From Sneathiella glossodoripedis JCM 23214 (GTDB lineage: Bacteria; Pseudomonadota; Alphaproteobacteria; Sneathiellales; Sneathiellaceae), in assembly GCF_000616095.1 (NCBI RefSeq), contig NZ_BAMS01000005.1, forward strand, positions 1-64,000: 64,000 nucleotides of DNA, given 5' to 3'. Position 1 is the first letter of the stretch, and the number at the start of each line of letters is the position of its first letter. The notes beneath the pieces are model-generated. The model had not been told where the DNA came from, ran no database searches, and saw only the letters and a list, made by a program, of their open reading frames with translations. Position numbers and translations under genes: made by a program. Shown here one piece after another: positions 20,202 to 28,975 of the stretch.

Positions 20202-21059
20202 TCGACGGATTAAGCTCGACGTATCATGACGCCCGCCGCCCATATTCTGAACATCTGCATAATATTGATCAACAAGTGCGGTGTTTGGAATACTTGCGCC
20301 GATCCTTTTGGCTGTACTCAAGCAAATTCCCAAATCTTTTCTCATCCAGTCCACAGCAAATCCGAAATCAAATTCATCTGCAATCATGGTCTTGTATCGA
20401 TTTTCCATTTGCCAACTTTGCGCTGCACCTTTGGAAATCACTTCAATCACTTTCTCTGCATCAAGGCCCGCTTTTTGGGCAAAATGAATACCTTCTGACA
20501 AGCCCTGCAGAACACCTGCAATACAGATCTGATTGACCATTTTGGTCGTTTGGCCTGCACCAACATCACCCATCAGCTTGCAGGCTTGCGAATAGGCATC
20601 GATGGCCGGTACAGCAAGATCAAAATCTTTTTGGCTCCCCCCGCACATAACGGTCAGCACACCATTTTCCGCGCCTGCCTGCCCACCAGAAACCGGAGCA
20701 TCAACAAACCCGATCCCCAGCTCTTTGGCGACACCCGCCAATTCAACAGCAACTTCAGAAGAAGCGGTCGTATGATCCACGAAAACAGAGCCACTCTCCA
20801 TACCAGCAAATGCCCCATCATCTCCTAAGACTACACTTCGAAGATCATCGTCATTTCCAACGCAGGCCATTACCAGCGCAGCACCATCAGCAGCTTGCTT
20901 GGGAGTTGTCGCGAAAGAACCACCATATTCAGCTGCCCACTTTTCTGCCTTTGATGTCGTTCTATTGTAAACAGTAACTTCATACCCGGCTTTTTGCAGA
21001 AAGCCTGCCATCGGGTATCCCATGACACCAAGACCAATAAATGCTGCTTTTTTATTCAT
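20184..21059 (-). CDS. 3-hydroxyisobutyrate dehydrogenase family protein
   Basis: NAD(P)-dependent beta-hydroxyacid dehydrogenase, 291 residues, with the GLGVMGYPMAG nucleotide motif, DAPVSGGQAGAENG substrate motif and the catalytic lysine in GAGQTTKMVNQ. It could convert 3-hydroxyisobutyrate to methylmalonate semialdehyde, the step after the hydrolase at 14.4 kb, but relatives include tartronate semialdehyde reductases. It ends in GGGRHDTSSLIRRL, typical of this group, and diverges from the penicillin acylase gene. Confidence 0.85.
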   Translation of the reverse strand: MNKKAAFIGLGVMGYPMAGFLQKAGYEVTVYNRTTSKAEKWAAEYGGSFATTPKQAADGAALVMACVGNDDDLRSVVLGDDGAFAGMESGSVFVDHTTASSEVAVELAGVAKELGIGFVDAPVSGGQAGAENGVLTVMCGGSQKDFDLAVPAIDAYSQACKLMGDVGAGQTTKMVNQICIAGVLQGLSEGIHFAQKAGLDAEKVIEVISKGAAQSWQMENRYKTMIADEFDFGFAVDWMRKDLGICLSTAKRIGASIPNTALVDQYYADVQNMGGGRHDTSSLIRRLRKLS

Positions 21060-21216
21060 GTGACGAACCTCCTTGATTGACCCTAAACTGTTGTACTGAA
21101 CAGTGCATCAACATGAAAGGGATAAATCCGCACAATTATTCCATGATGCGAGAATCTATTGAAACTGTTGAAAAAGCTGCGACAAATGCCACAATGCATT
21201 TACGTGAGGAGGGGAT

Positions 21217-23631
21217 ATGCATCTGATAACAAAAATTGGTCTGGGTATTATCGCAAGCAGCGCGCTCCTGTTAATCGGGACCGCTCTATATTTTCGAAGC
21301 GCCCTCCCCCTGGTTGACGGTACAGTGCATGTTATCGGTCTATCTAATGAAACCCGTATTACGCGGGATAAAGATGGCGTCCCTCATATCGAAGCCAAAT
21401 CACTAAGGGATGCAACTTTCGCCCTCGGATATGCACATGCACAGGACCGGCTGTGGCAAATGGAAATGAACCGGCGAATTGGTGCCGGACGTCTGGCCGA
21501 AGTACTGGGTCCTTCCGCAATTGGAAAAGATAAGTTTCTGCGAACCGTGGGGTTCTATCACGCCGCCGCATCAACTTTCGAGCGACTTAACTCAGAAACA
21601 AAAGACTTGTTGAAATCATACAGTTCCGGTGTGAATGCGTTCTTAAACACACATAAAGGAGCCCTCCCCCCTGAATTTATAATATTGGGGCATGAACCAG
21701 AGAAGTGGAGTGTTGCCGACTCCCTTGTTTGGATGAAAATGATGTCATGGGACCTTAGCAAGAACATGTGGAACGAACTCGAACGCATGAGACTGCTGCA
21801 AACCTTGACACCGAAACAAGTAGCGGAGTTTTTACCCCCCTACCCCGGTGAGGATCCTCAGCCACTCCCCGATTATACAAATATCTATAAAATGAGTGCA
21901 CTGGATATCCCCAAGCTTCTGGCGGCACTGCCAGAGCCATTACCTGAGGGTGCTGGCTCAAACAACTGGGTAATTAATGGTGAGAGAACGAAATCCGGAG
22001 CGCCACTTCTGGCCAACGACCCACACTTGGGATTATCCGCTCCCTCCCTTTGGTACTTTGCGCATTTGAAAACACCTTCAATCAATGTAATCGGAGCAAC
22101 TCTACCCGGAGTGCCAGGTATTATCTTGGGACGAAATGATCAGATCGCATGGGGATTTACCAACACTGGCCCTGATGTTCAGGATCTGTTTATTGAGAAA
22201 ATCAACCCAGATGACGCGGGCCAATATCTAACACCCGACGGATGGGCCAATTTTGAAACCCGCGAAGAAATCATTTATGTGAAGGACGGCGACCCTGTTA
22301 CCATCACTGTCCGCAAAACCCGGCATGGCCCAGTGATTTCAGATGTTTTGGGCTCCAACACAACACATGGTCTGAATGAGAGATATGTTCTGGCTTTAGC
22401 ATGGACGTCCCTACTTGAGGAAGACATTACCCCAGATAGTGCCGCGCCGATGATGCGTGCTCGAAACTGGGAAGAATTCACCAGCGCCATCCAGAACTTT
22501 ACCAGTCCACAGCAAAATATGGTTTATGCAGATGTTGAGGGTAATATAGGCTATTATGCACCAGCGCTTGTTCCTGTTCGCGGGCCGCAAAACCTTGCTC
22601 AAGGTCGATTACCGGTACCGGGCTGGCTTGAAGAATATGACTGGAAAGGTTTCATACCTTTTAACGAATTACCACATGTCTATAATCCCAAGTCCGGTCA
22701 GCACCTCACTGCAAATCAGAAGATAGTCGACAAAGACTACCCCCATTTCCTAACCCATGACTGGGCAACCCCCTATCGTGCGACACGCATTGCGGAACGA
22801 CTGGAAAGAGAAGAACAACACAGTGTTCAAACATTTGTTGATTTGCAGTCTGATGTATTTTCGAAAATGGCGGAGGAATTTCTGGTTATCCTGCAAACAA
22901 CAAAACCACGAAATGAACGGGAGAGAAAAGCGCTTACTGAACTGTCCATCTGGGATGGCAAAATGTCCAAACAACAGATCGCACCGTTATTGTTCAACAG
23001 TTGGATGCGTCAATTGAATAAAGCCATCTATGCGGATGACCTCAAAGAGGATTTCACGCGCTCATGGACGCAACGCCCATTATTTTTGCTAAATGTCTTA
23101 ACTGACAAAAACCGCATGGGTCGCTGGTGTGATGACACAACCACCACAGAACAACAAGAAACATGCGATCAAATGCTCCAACTGTCACTGGGGTGGGCGC
23201 TCGATGACCTTTCAGAACGGTATGGCGCGGATATGAGCGCGTGGAATTGGGGAGAAGCCCATTTCGCCCATAGTGACCATTTACCATTTACTCATATTAA
23301 ACCATTGAATTTATTGTTTGACATAAAGACACCGTCAATGGGTGATACGTTTACAGTAAATGTAGGTCGACACAATATCCGGGACGAAAATTTCCCGTTC
23401 GCAAATCTTCATGCGGCTTCCCTTAGGGCAATATATGATTTTTCTGATCTGGATCAGTCGCTCTATATTCATTCAACTGGCCAATCAGGTATTTTCTTCT
23501 CCAGCCTATACCGAAATATGGCGACTGACTGGTCAAACATGAAATACAGAAAGATGTCGACCAAGCCCGCAGACTACATGGAGGATAATATGGGTACCCT
23601 CTCATTGAAGCCAAACTGGATGCAAAATTAG
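21217..23631 (+). CDS. penicillin acylase family protein (Ntn hydrolase)
   Basis: A precursor of 804 residues, with an N-terminal hydrophobic segment (about residues 7-25) for export, a small subunit with HIEAKSLRDATFALGYAHAQDRLWQMEMNRR, and the Ntn nucleophile serine at 248 in AGSNNWVI, where autocleavage would produce the large subunit. The family includes penicillin acylases, cephalosporin acylases and AHL quorum-signal acylases; sequence alone does not pick one. It is periplasmic by prediction. Its last four bases overlap the convergent flavin reductase gene. Confidence 0.9.
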   Translation: MHLITKIGLGIIASSALLLIGTALYFRSALPLVDGTVHVIGLSNETRITRDKDGVPHIEAKSLRDATFALGYAHAQDRLWQMEMNRRIGAGRLAEVLGPSAIGKDKFLRTVGFYHAAASTFERLNSETKDLLKSYSSGVNAFLNTHKGALPPEFIILGHEPEKWSVADSLVWMKMMSWDLSKNMWNELERMRLLQTLTPKQVAEFLPPYPGEDPQPLPDYTNIYKMSALDIPKLLAALPEPLPEGAGSNNWVINGERTKSGAPLLANDPHLGLSAPSLWYFAHLKTPSINVIGATLPGVPGIILGRNDQIAWGFTNTGPDVQDLFIEKINPDDAGQYLTPDGWANFETREEIIYVKDGDPVTITVRKTRHGPVISDVLGSNTTHGLNERYVLALAWTSLLEEDITPDSAAPMMRARNWEEFTSAIQNFTSPQQNMVYADVEGNIGYYAPALVPVRGPQNLAQGRLPVPGWLEEYDWKGFIPFNELPHVYNPKSGQHLTANQKIVDKDYPHFLTHDWATPYRATRIAERLEREEQHSVQTFVDLQSDVFSKMAEEFLVILQTTKPRNERERKALTELSIWDGKMSKQQIAPLLFNSWMRQLNKAIYADDLKEDFTRSWTQRPLFLLNVLTDKNRMGRWCDDTTTTEQQETCDQMLQLSLGWALDDLSERYGADMSAWNWGEAHFAHSDHLPFTHIKPLNLLFDIKTPSMGDTFTVNVGRHNIRDENFPFANLHAASLRAIYDFSDLDQSLYIHSTGQSGIFFSSLYRNMATDWSNMKYRKMSTKPADYMEDNMGTLSLKPNWMQN

Positions 23632-24110
23632 GCTTTAGGAAAGCGGGGAAAGGCTCCCTTATAAAACAGGAGCGGCTCTTCATCCGTATGCGCAATCACA
23701 TTGGTCACGCGACAAATAAAAACCAGATGATCGCCAGCTTCCTGCAATGCAAAAGTCTCGCATTCAAGGATAGACAGGCTGTCTTCAAATACTGGGGCAC
23801 CGTTTTCGCCTATCTGGTGATCGACCCCGGAAAAACGATCTTCAATAGGTGAAGCAAACCGCTCACACAAATGCATTTGCTTGTCACTTAGTATATTGAC
23901 GGCAAATTTTCCTGACTGCTGGTACTCCTGACAGTGATTGCCCGCGTGCCCCAAACTGAATAGAATTAGCGGTGGCTCGAGAGAGACTGAACTAAAGGAG
24001 TTTACGGTCACTCCCAGAGGTTCGTTTTGCTGATTAAACGAGGTAACAACGCTTACACCAGTTGCAAAACAACCCAACGCGTCCCGAAATTGTCTGGCAT
24101 CAAATGTCAT
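23628..24110 (-). CDS. flavin reductase family protein
   Basis: A 160-residue FMN-binding split-barrel protein with FRDALGCFATGVSVVTS at the N-terminus, GVTVNSFSSVSLEPPLILFSL and a C-terminal strand with a conserved arginine (VFICRVTNV). Members supply reduced flavin to two-component monooxygenases. No oxygenase partner lies next to it, so the partner is unknown. It is divergent from motA across a 235-base AT-rich gap. Confidence 0.88.
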   Translation of the reverse strand: MTFDARQFRDALGCFATGVSVVTSFNQQNEPLGVTVNSFSSVSLEPPLILFSLGHAGNHCQEYQQSGKFAVNILSDKQMHLCERFASPIEDRFSGVDHQIGENGAPVFEDSLSILECETFALQEAGDHLVFICRVTNVIAHTDEEPLLFYKGAFPRFPKA

Positions 24111-24345
24111 TTCGATACTAATATCTTCCTTTGAATCTGAAGGGGAACCTTCCCACAGCTTGAACTTAAAATCACGTATTTTTTTAGCCTTATAAAAAGC
24201 TGTTAAGGAAATACAGTGTTGTAAATACTCTCTTTTTCCAGATTGTTTACAAACTTAATCAAATTGCACACTGTTTATTAACCAAATTCACCGCAATATC
24301 CCATTGCTAAAAAAAATACTAGACTTTGCAAGGGTTGTTTCGCGA

Positions 24346-25202
24346 ATGTTTTGGATACTGGGTGTTGTCGTTGTTTTTGGATCTGTCGCCGGTGGTTATC
24401 TGCCTCATGGTGAACCCGGGATTTTGTTCCAGCCTCTGGAATACCTGATCATTCTGGGTGCGGGCATTGGTGCATTTTTGCAGGGTAACCCCAAATGGGT
24501 GATCACAGGAGTGCTGGCCAATCTGGGCGCTCTTATCAAAGGGGCCCCTATGATAAAAAGGCATATTCAGAGCTGCTTACGCTTATGTACGCTGTTTTCA
24601 AGCTTGCAAAAACAAAAGGGATGATTGCTCTGGAGCCGCATATCGAAAACCCAAAAGACAGTGCCTTGTTCCAGAATTTTCCATCCTTTACCAAAAACCA
24701 TCACGCGATGGATTTTATGTGTGACTATCTTCGCCTGATGACTATGGGCACTGAAAACCCGCATGAAATGGAAAACCTGATGGATCAGGATCTGGAAACC
24801 CACCATCATGAACATCATGCAATTGCTGCGGCGGTTACAACACTGGGAGAGGCCCTGCCCGCTTTTGGTATCGTGGCGGCCGTGCTGGGTGTGATTGTGA
24901 CAATGGGCTCTATTGCGGAGCCACCAGAAGTACTCGGTGGCCTGATCGCGGCTGCGCTTGTGGGTACATTTTTTGGTATTTTTGTTGCGTATGGCATGTT
25001 CTCCCCAATTGGAACAAACCTACAGCAGTATTTTGAAGCCGATGGCAAATATTACGAATGCATGAAAGTGGGTATGCTAGCACATTTGCAGGGCTATGCG
25101 CCGGCTGTTTCGGTCGAGTTTGCCCGAAAAATTCTCTACAGCCACGAGCGACCAACATTCGCAGAGGTTGAAGAAGCCTGCAACAACGCACCGACCGTAT
25201 AA
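24346..25202 (+). CDS. motA: flagellar motor protein MotA, interrupted by one frameshift
   Basis: Stator protein of the flagellar motor, forming the proton or sodium channel with MotB. Residues 1 to about 65 carry FGSVAGGYLPHG, then TM2, IGAFLQGNPKW and LIKG. The frame breaks in GGGGCCCC at 24541-24548, where the other frame resumes as PYDKKAYSELLTLMYAVFKLAKTKGMIALEPHIENP. One more G or C restores a 285-residue protein, normal for MotA. The four membrane segments include the later FGIVAAVLGVIVTMG and LVGTFFGIFVAYG. The TTG at 24304 is out-scored by the ATG at 24346. Confidence 0.9.
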
Positions 25203-25228
25203 GCCAGACTTAAAGAAGTGTTGATCGA

Positions 25229-26118
25229 ATGGCTGAAGAACTCGCCCCGATAATTGTTAAAAAAGTCAAAAAGGCTGGTCATGGACATCATGGCGGAGCT
25301 GGAAGGTGGCCTATGCTGACTTTGTGACTGCAATGATGGCTTTCTTTTTGCTTCTGTGGTTGCTGAACGTGACTGACGCGGTCCAAAAGCAAGGCATTTC
25401 CGACTATTTCGCACCAACTGTTGCAAGCTCCAGCGAATCTGGCTCTGGCGGTGTATTGGGCGGAACCAGTATGCAAACAGAAGGTGCGATGATCTCCAAC
25501 ACCGGTACGCCTTCAGTTGTCTCCAGTATTTCTCCGCCGGAGGAAGGCTCCAAAGATGACGCTGAATCTGACGGGAAAAGCGAAATTGATGAGGCTGAAT
25601 TCCTTGAAAGATTGGCGGCACTGGAAGAAGCAAGTTTTGAAGAATCTCGGGATCAAATCAAAGCTGCAATAGCAACCGACCCTGAAATGGCGGGACTTGA
25701 AGACAATATCATCATTGATATGACACCGGAGGGCCTGCGCATCCAAATTGTCGATCAATATGACGAGAGTATGTTTGAGCCCGGAAGTACTGAGATAAAA
25801 CCGGGAATCAAGAAACTTCTGGCGAAAGTCGTAAAAGCAATCGAACCCCTTCCAAACAACATTGCTGTCGATGGCCATACGGACAGTTCTGGAAGCTCTA
25901 ACCCCAGCTATACCAACTGGGAACTCTCGTCGGATCGGGCGAACTCCAGTCGAAGAGCCTTGATCGAGGTAGGCCTTGATCCAGACAGAATAGAGCGGGT
26001 TTCAGGAAAGGCAGACACAGAACCAATGATCGCCGATGACCCATCCAATCCGGGGAACAGGCGAATTACCCTCACATTGCTTAGGGAAACTCCGGTTCTT
26101 CCACCGAACCTGAAATAA
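25229..26118 (+). CDS. motB: flagellar motor protein MotB, interrupted by one frameshift
   Basis: Inner-membrane stator protein with a peptidoglycan-binding OmpA-like C-terminus. The N-terminus reads PIIVKKVKKAGHGHHGG, then breaks after GGA: one missing T at 25300 (GCTTGG as GCTGG) would give [25 protein letters not shown]. That places the ion-binding aspartate at about residue 31. The OmpA domain (VDGHTDSSGSSNPSYTNWELSSDRA) is intact. The repaired length is about 296 residues. Starts 26 bases after motA. Confidence 0.9.
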
Positions 26119-26122
26119 TATT

Positions 26123-26893
26123 TCACATTTTCCAGATAAAAAGCTTGGTTTTTCGGCCATCTTTTAGGGTGATGGTTCGGTTAGGTTTCACATCAGGAAC
26201 CGTGAAACTGTTGCTGATAAAAAGGCTTCCCGGTTTCATTTCTGAACGGGCCTTTTCATATAGCCTTGGCATAGGCACAGGTGATAAAAAACAATAAACC
26301 ACGTCAAATCCGTCCAGCGGTACATTCCAGATATTTTTCATTTCAATGTGAACGTTCCGTTTCCGGTAAAAAATGTTCAACAATTTCGAAATTAAAAAAG
26401 GGACTGGTGCTGTTTCATACCCATATAAATGACAATCTGGGCGTAATGTAGAAATATCCCGCAGCGTATTTGCAAGACCACTCCCAAGATCGACAAATTT
26501 GGCATTCTTATTATTCGGAATAAGGGTCGCCAGTTTCTGAGCGGTTGTCCGATTACTCAGGTAAAGAGGAACCCTATTAAAAACAACATTCCAAAAGACC
26601 GCAAGAATGAGAATCAAAAGAACGGGATATACCCAAATCGGGATATCAAGAAGCAAGCCATAATAAATCGAAATCGGAAAAATAAGATGGATTGGCCCCC
26701 ACCAGTAAGACTGGCGCAAGACGAATGAAATCCCTGCAGCTACTGCACCCTGCAAGAGCAATTTTTCATCTAGTCCGATCGCAAAATCGAATTCCGCCTG
26801 AAGAATTGGCAATCCCAAGAACAAGGTCAGGAAACCCGAAACCTGACATATCAGAGCGGTAAAGGCAGGTGGAATTGAAAAATTATTATTCAT
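26123..26893 (-). CDS. membrane-anchored class I SAM methyltransferase-like protein
   Basis: A 256-residue protein. The first 110 residues have three or four hydrophobic segments. The rest has a Rossmann methyltransferase-like motif I (FVDLGSGLANTL), an acidic YGYETAP loop and an FDVVYCFLSPVPM motif. The likely topology is an N-terminal membrane anchor followed by a cytosolic catalytic domain. No substrate can be inferred. It ends four bases from the convergent motB stop and diverges from the RDD gene. Confidence 0.75.
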   Translation of the reverse strand: MNNNFSIPPAFTALICQVSGFLTLFLGLPILQAEFDFAIGLDEKLLLQGAVAAGISFVLRQSYWWGPIHLIFPISIYYGLLLDIPIWVYPVLLILILAVFWNVVFNRVPLYLSNRTTAQKLATLIPNNKNAKFVDLGSGLANTLRDISTLRPDCHLYGYETAPVPFLISKLLNIFYRKRNVHIEMKNIWNVPLDGFDVVYCFLSPVPMPRLYEKARSEMKPGSLFISNSFTVPDVKPNRTITLKDGRKTKLFIWKM

Positions 26894-27051
26894 TTAAATT
26901 CAATATGTTGAAGCCAAAATCTCAATTACCAGTTAATCTTCAATGAGAATGATGATGATGTTTTTACTTGAACATATTTTCATAATTCCCATCTAAGGGA
27001 TAGCGCAGAATTTTAATTTCTGCCCTTTTGAATAGTCGGGGGATCGCTGCT

Positions 27052-27552
27052 GTGTCGTCAGATCAAAATTCATCTATCCAATTAACTTCTTTAAATGGTA
27101 CGGATAAGGATCATTCCTTTTCCACCTCATCTGATGATTTTGACGGCATTCGTATCAAACGGCTAGTTGCCTATGCAATTGATGTTGTCTGCATTGCCTG
27201 TTTAGGTTTTATCGCAACAATAATTGCGACCTTGATGGGAATTGTAACCTTCGGATTGCTTTCACCTATTCTGGCAGTGGGACTCGCGCTGGTTCCGATT
27301 GCGTATCACACAATTACAATTGGCAGCGAATGGAACGCAACAATTGGGATGCGGGTGATGGGGATCGAAGTGTATCTGTATTCGGGAGAAAAACCTGATT
27401 ACTTGACCGCATTTATTCATTCGGGCCTGTTTTATGCTTCTTTGGCACTGACGTCTTCGTTAATTCTGCTCGTGTCTTTGTTTAACGATAAAGGTCGCCT
27501 GCTGCATGACTATCTGACCAATAGTGGTGTCCGTCGCGTCCGATCCTCATAA
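27052..27552 (+). CDS. RDD family membrane protein
   Basis: A small protein of about 166 residues. The RDD-type pattern begins RIKRLVAYAIDVVCI, then TM1 and TM2, IGMRVMGIEV, and ends NDKGRLLHDYLTNSGV. The role of the family is mostly unknown. The open frame starts at a TTG at 27028, but the GTG at 27052 follows GGGGGA with suitable spacing. It is convergent with the flavoprotein gene, with two bases between the stops. Confidence 0.82.
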   Translation: MSSDQNSSIQLTSLNGTDKDHSFSTSSDDFDGIRIKRLVAYAIDVVCIACLGFIATIIATLMGIVTFGLLSPILAVGLALVPIAYHTITIGSEWNATIGMRVMGIEVYLYSGEKPDYLTAFIHSGLFYASLALTSSLILLVSLFNDKGRLLHDYLTNSGVRRVRSS

Positions 27553-27553
27553 A

Positions 27554-28822
27554 TTAAAGCAAGTCTTTTAACCTGTTCCAGAACAGGATGGTGTAGTAAA
27601 TGGGAAGCTGCGCGAACCTGTATTTTGGGATGAAACTGTGGGGAATTCGTTCAAATACATCCAATCGCCCCATATCTCCTGCAACCGCTTCTGCAAGAAT
27701 TCTGCTCACGACTGCGGATAAAGGGACACCTTGACCGGAATAACCATGCGCATAGTAAGTATATTTTCCAAGCCGCCCCAAGTCGGGCAAACGTTTGCGG
27801 GTAACAGAAACCTGACCGTTCCAGAAATAGTCGACTTTCACATCATCTAGCATAGGGAATGTTTTCAGCATGCAGTTACAGACGGCATTATTTTGAGGAG
27901 TAGATCTGCCGAAAGATAAATCCTGCGCGCCGTAAACCAATCGCGTATCCGTCGTAAATTTAAAGTAATCCAGATCGAAATTTGTATCTGCCACACAAGC
28001 CGTCGACCTCATTAAACTGTCACGCCGTTCCTGCCCAAGCGGTTCGGTTGCCAGGATACTGCTGGTGATGGGTACCATTCGCCACTCCAGCGCCGGGGCA
28101 ACACCTCTTAGATAGGCATTGCCTGCCAGAACAAGCGATTTAGCGGTAACGCTACCGGTGTCAGTGACTACTTTTACCCCGTTTTGTTCCGTATAGGATT
28201 TCGCCCGTGTATTAGTGTAAATCTGAACGCCACGTTTTAAGGCCGCGTCAGCCATACCCAAACTGTAATTGAGAGGATGAATGTGCCCCCCTTCTACATC
28301 AAGCAAGGCCCCGACATATCTCGATCCCGCCATCGTTTGTCTCATGGCAGATGTGTCCAGCCACCGATACCCATTATATCCGTAATTTCGTTCGACAAAC
28401 TCCTGCTCTTTTCGAAGCCATTTCGCATGTGATTCTTTGGGCGCTGCGTATAATTCACCGTCCTGATAGTCGCATTCAATTTTGAAACTGGAAATTCGCT
28501 CGTGTAAAATTTGTTTTGCTTCTTCGGAAAAGGCCCATAGATGCCGTGCATCGTCAGGTCCGACAATGTTTTCTGTTTCCATCATACCACAGGAATACCC
28601 CGAGGCAATCTGCCCCCCACTCCGTCCAGAGGCTCCCTCAGCAATTTCACCGGCTTCAAGCACAACGACAGACAGCCCTTTAGTTGACAATTCAAGTGCC
28701 GTCCCAAGCCCTGTGAATCCGGCACCGATGATACAAACATCCGCGGTGATATCCCCATCAAGCGAAGGGCAATCGATAGATTTATTCGCTGTGGCCCGGT
28801 AGTAATTATTTTCTTTTTTCAA
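27554..28822 (-). CDS. FAD-dependent oxidoreductase (gamma-glutamylputrescine oxidase/OrdL type)
   Basis: DAO-fold flavoprotein of 422 residues with the dinucleotide motif ADVCIIGAGFTGLGTALEL at about 28-46, EGASGRSGGQIASGY and GYSGQGVP near the C-terminus. This pattern is shared by PuuB/OrdL amine oxidases and glycine oxidases. The start appears to be a TTG at 28822 with only a weak ribosome-binding site upstream. No putrescine genes adjoin it, so the amine substrate is unknown. Confidence 0.82.
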   Translation of the reverse strand: MKKENNYYRATANKSIDCPSLDGDITADVCIIGAGFTGLGTALELSTKGLSVVVLEAGEIAEGASGRSGGQIASGYSCGMMETENIVGPDDARHLWAFSEEAKQILHERISSFKIECDYQDGELYAAPKESHAKWLRKEQEFVERNYGYNGYRWLDTSAMRQTMAGSRYVGALLDVEGGHIHPLNYSLGMADAALKRGVQIYTNTRAKSYTEQNGVKVVTDTGSVTAKSLVLAGNAYLRGVAPALEWRMVPITSSILATEPLGQERRDSLMRSTACVADTNFDLDYFKFTTDTRLVYGAQDLSFGRSTPQNNAVCNCMLKTFPMLDDVKVDYFWNGQVSVTRKRLPDLGRLGKYTYYAHGYSGQGVPLSAVVSRILAEAVAGDMGRLDVFERIPHSFIPKYRFAQLPIYYTILFWNRLKDLL

Positions 28823-28975
28823 GGGTTTGACTTTCTGATATGAACAAATTGTTCAATGTAACACTTGCAGGATTGACGCCAATCCGCATGATGTAAAATG
28901 ATGAAAAGTAAAAATAAACACAGTAGATAGTTCAGGTTTTTATCCTTTACCAGGCAGGCTGGACGGACAGAATTG

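Noticed and set aside
24111-24345. CtrA or sigma-54 site upstream of motA
   Set aside because: Several TTAA tetramers are present but none has the correct 7-base spacing to a second half-site, and no GG-N10-GC pair was found.
27571-27586. Palindrome CCTGTTC-CA-GAACAGG as a LexA box
   Set aside because: It lies inside the coding end of the flavoprotein gene and lacks the GTTC-N7-GTTC direct repeat used in alphaproteobacteria.
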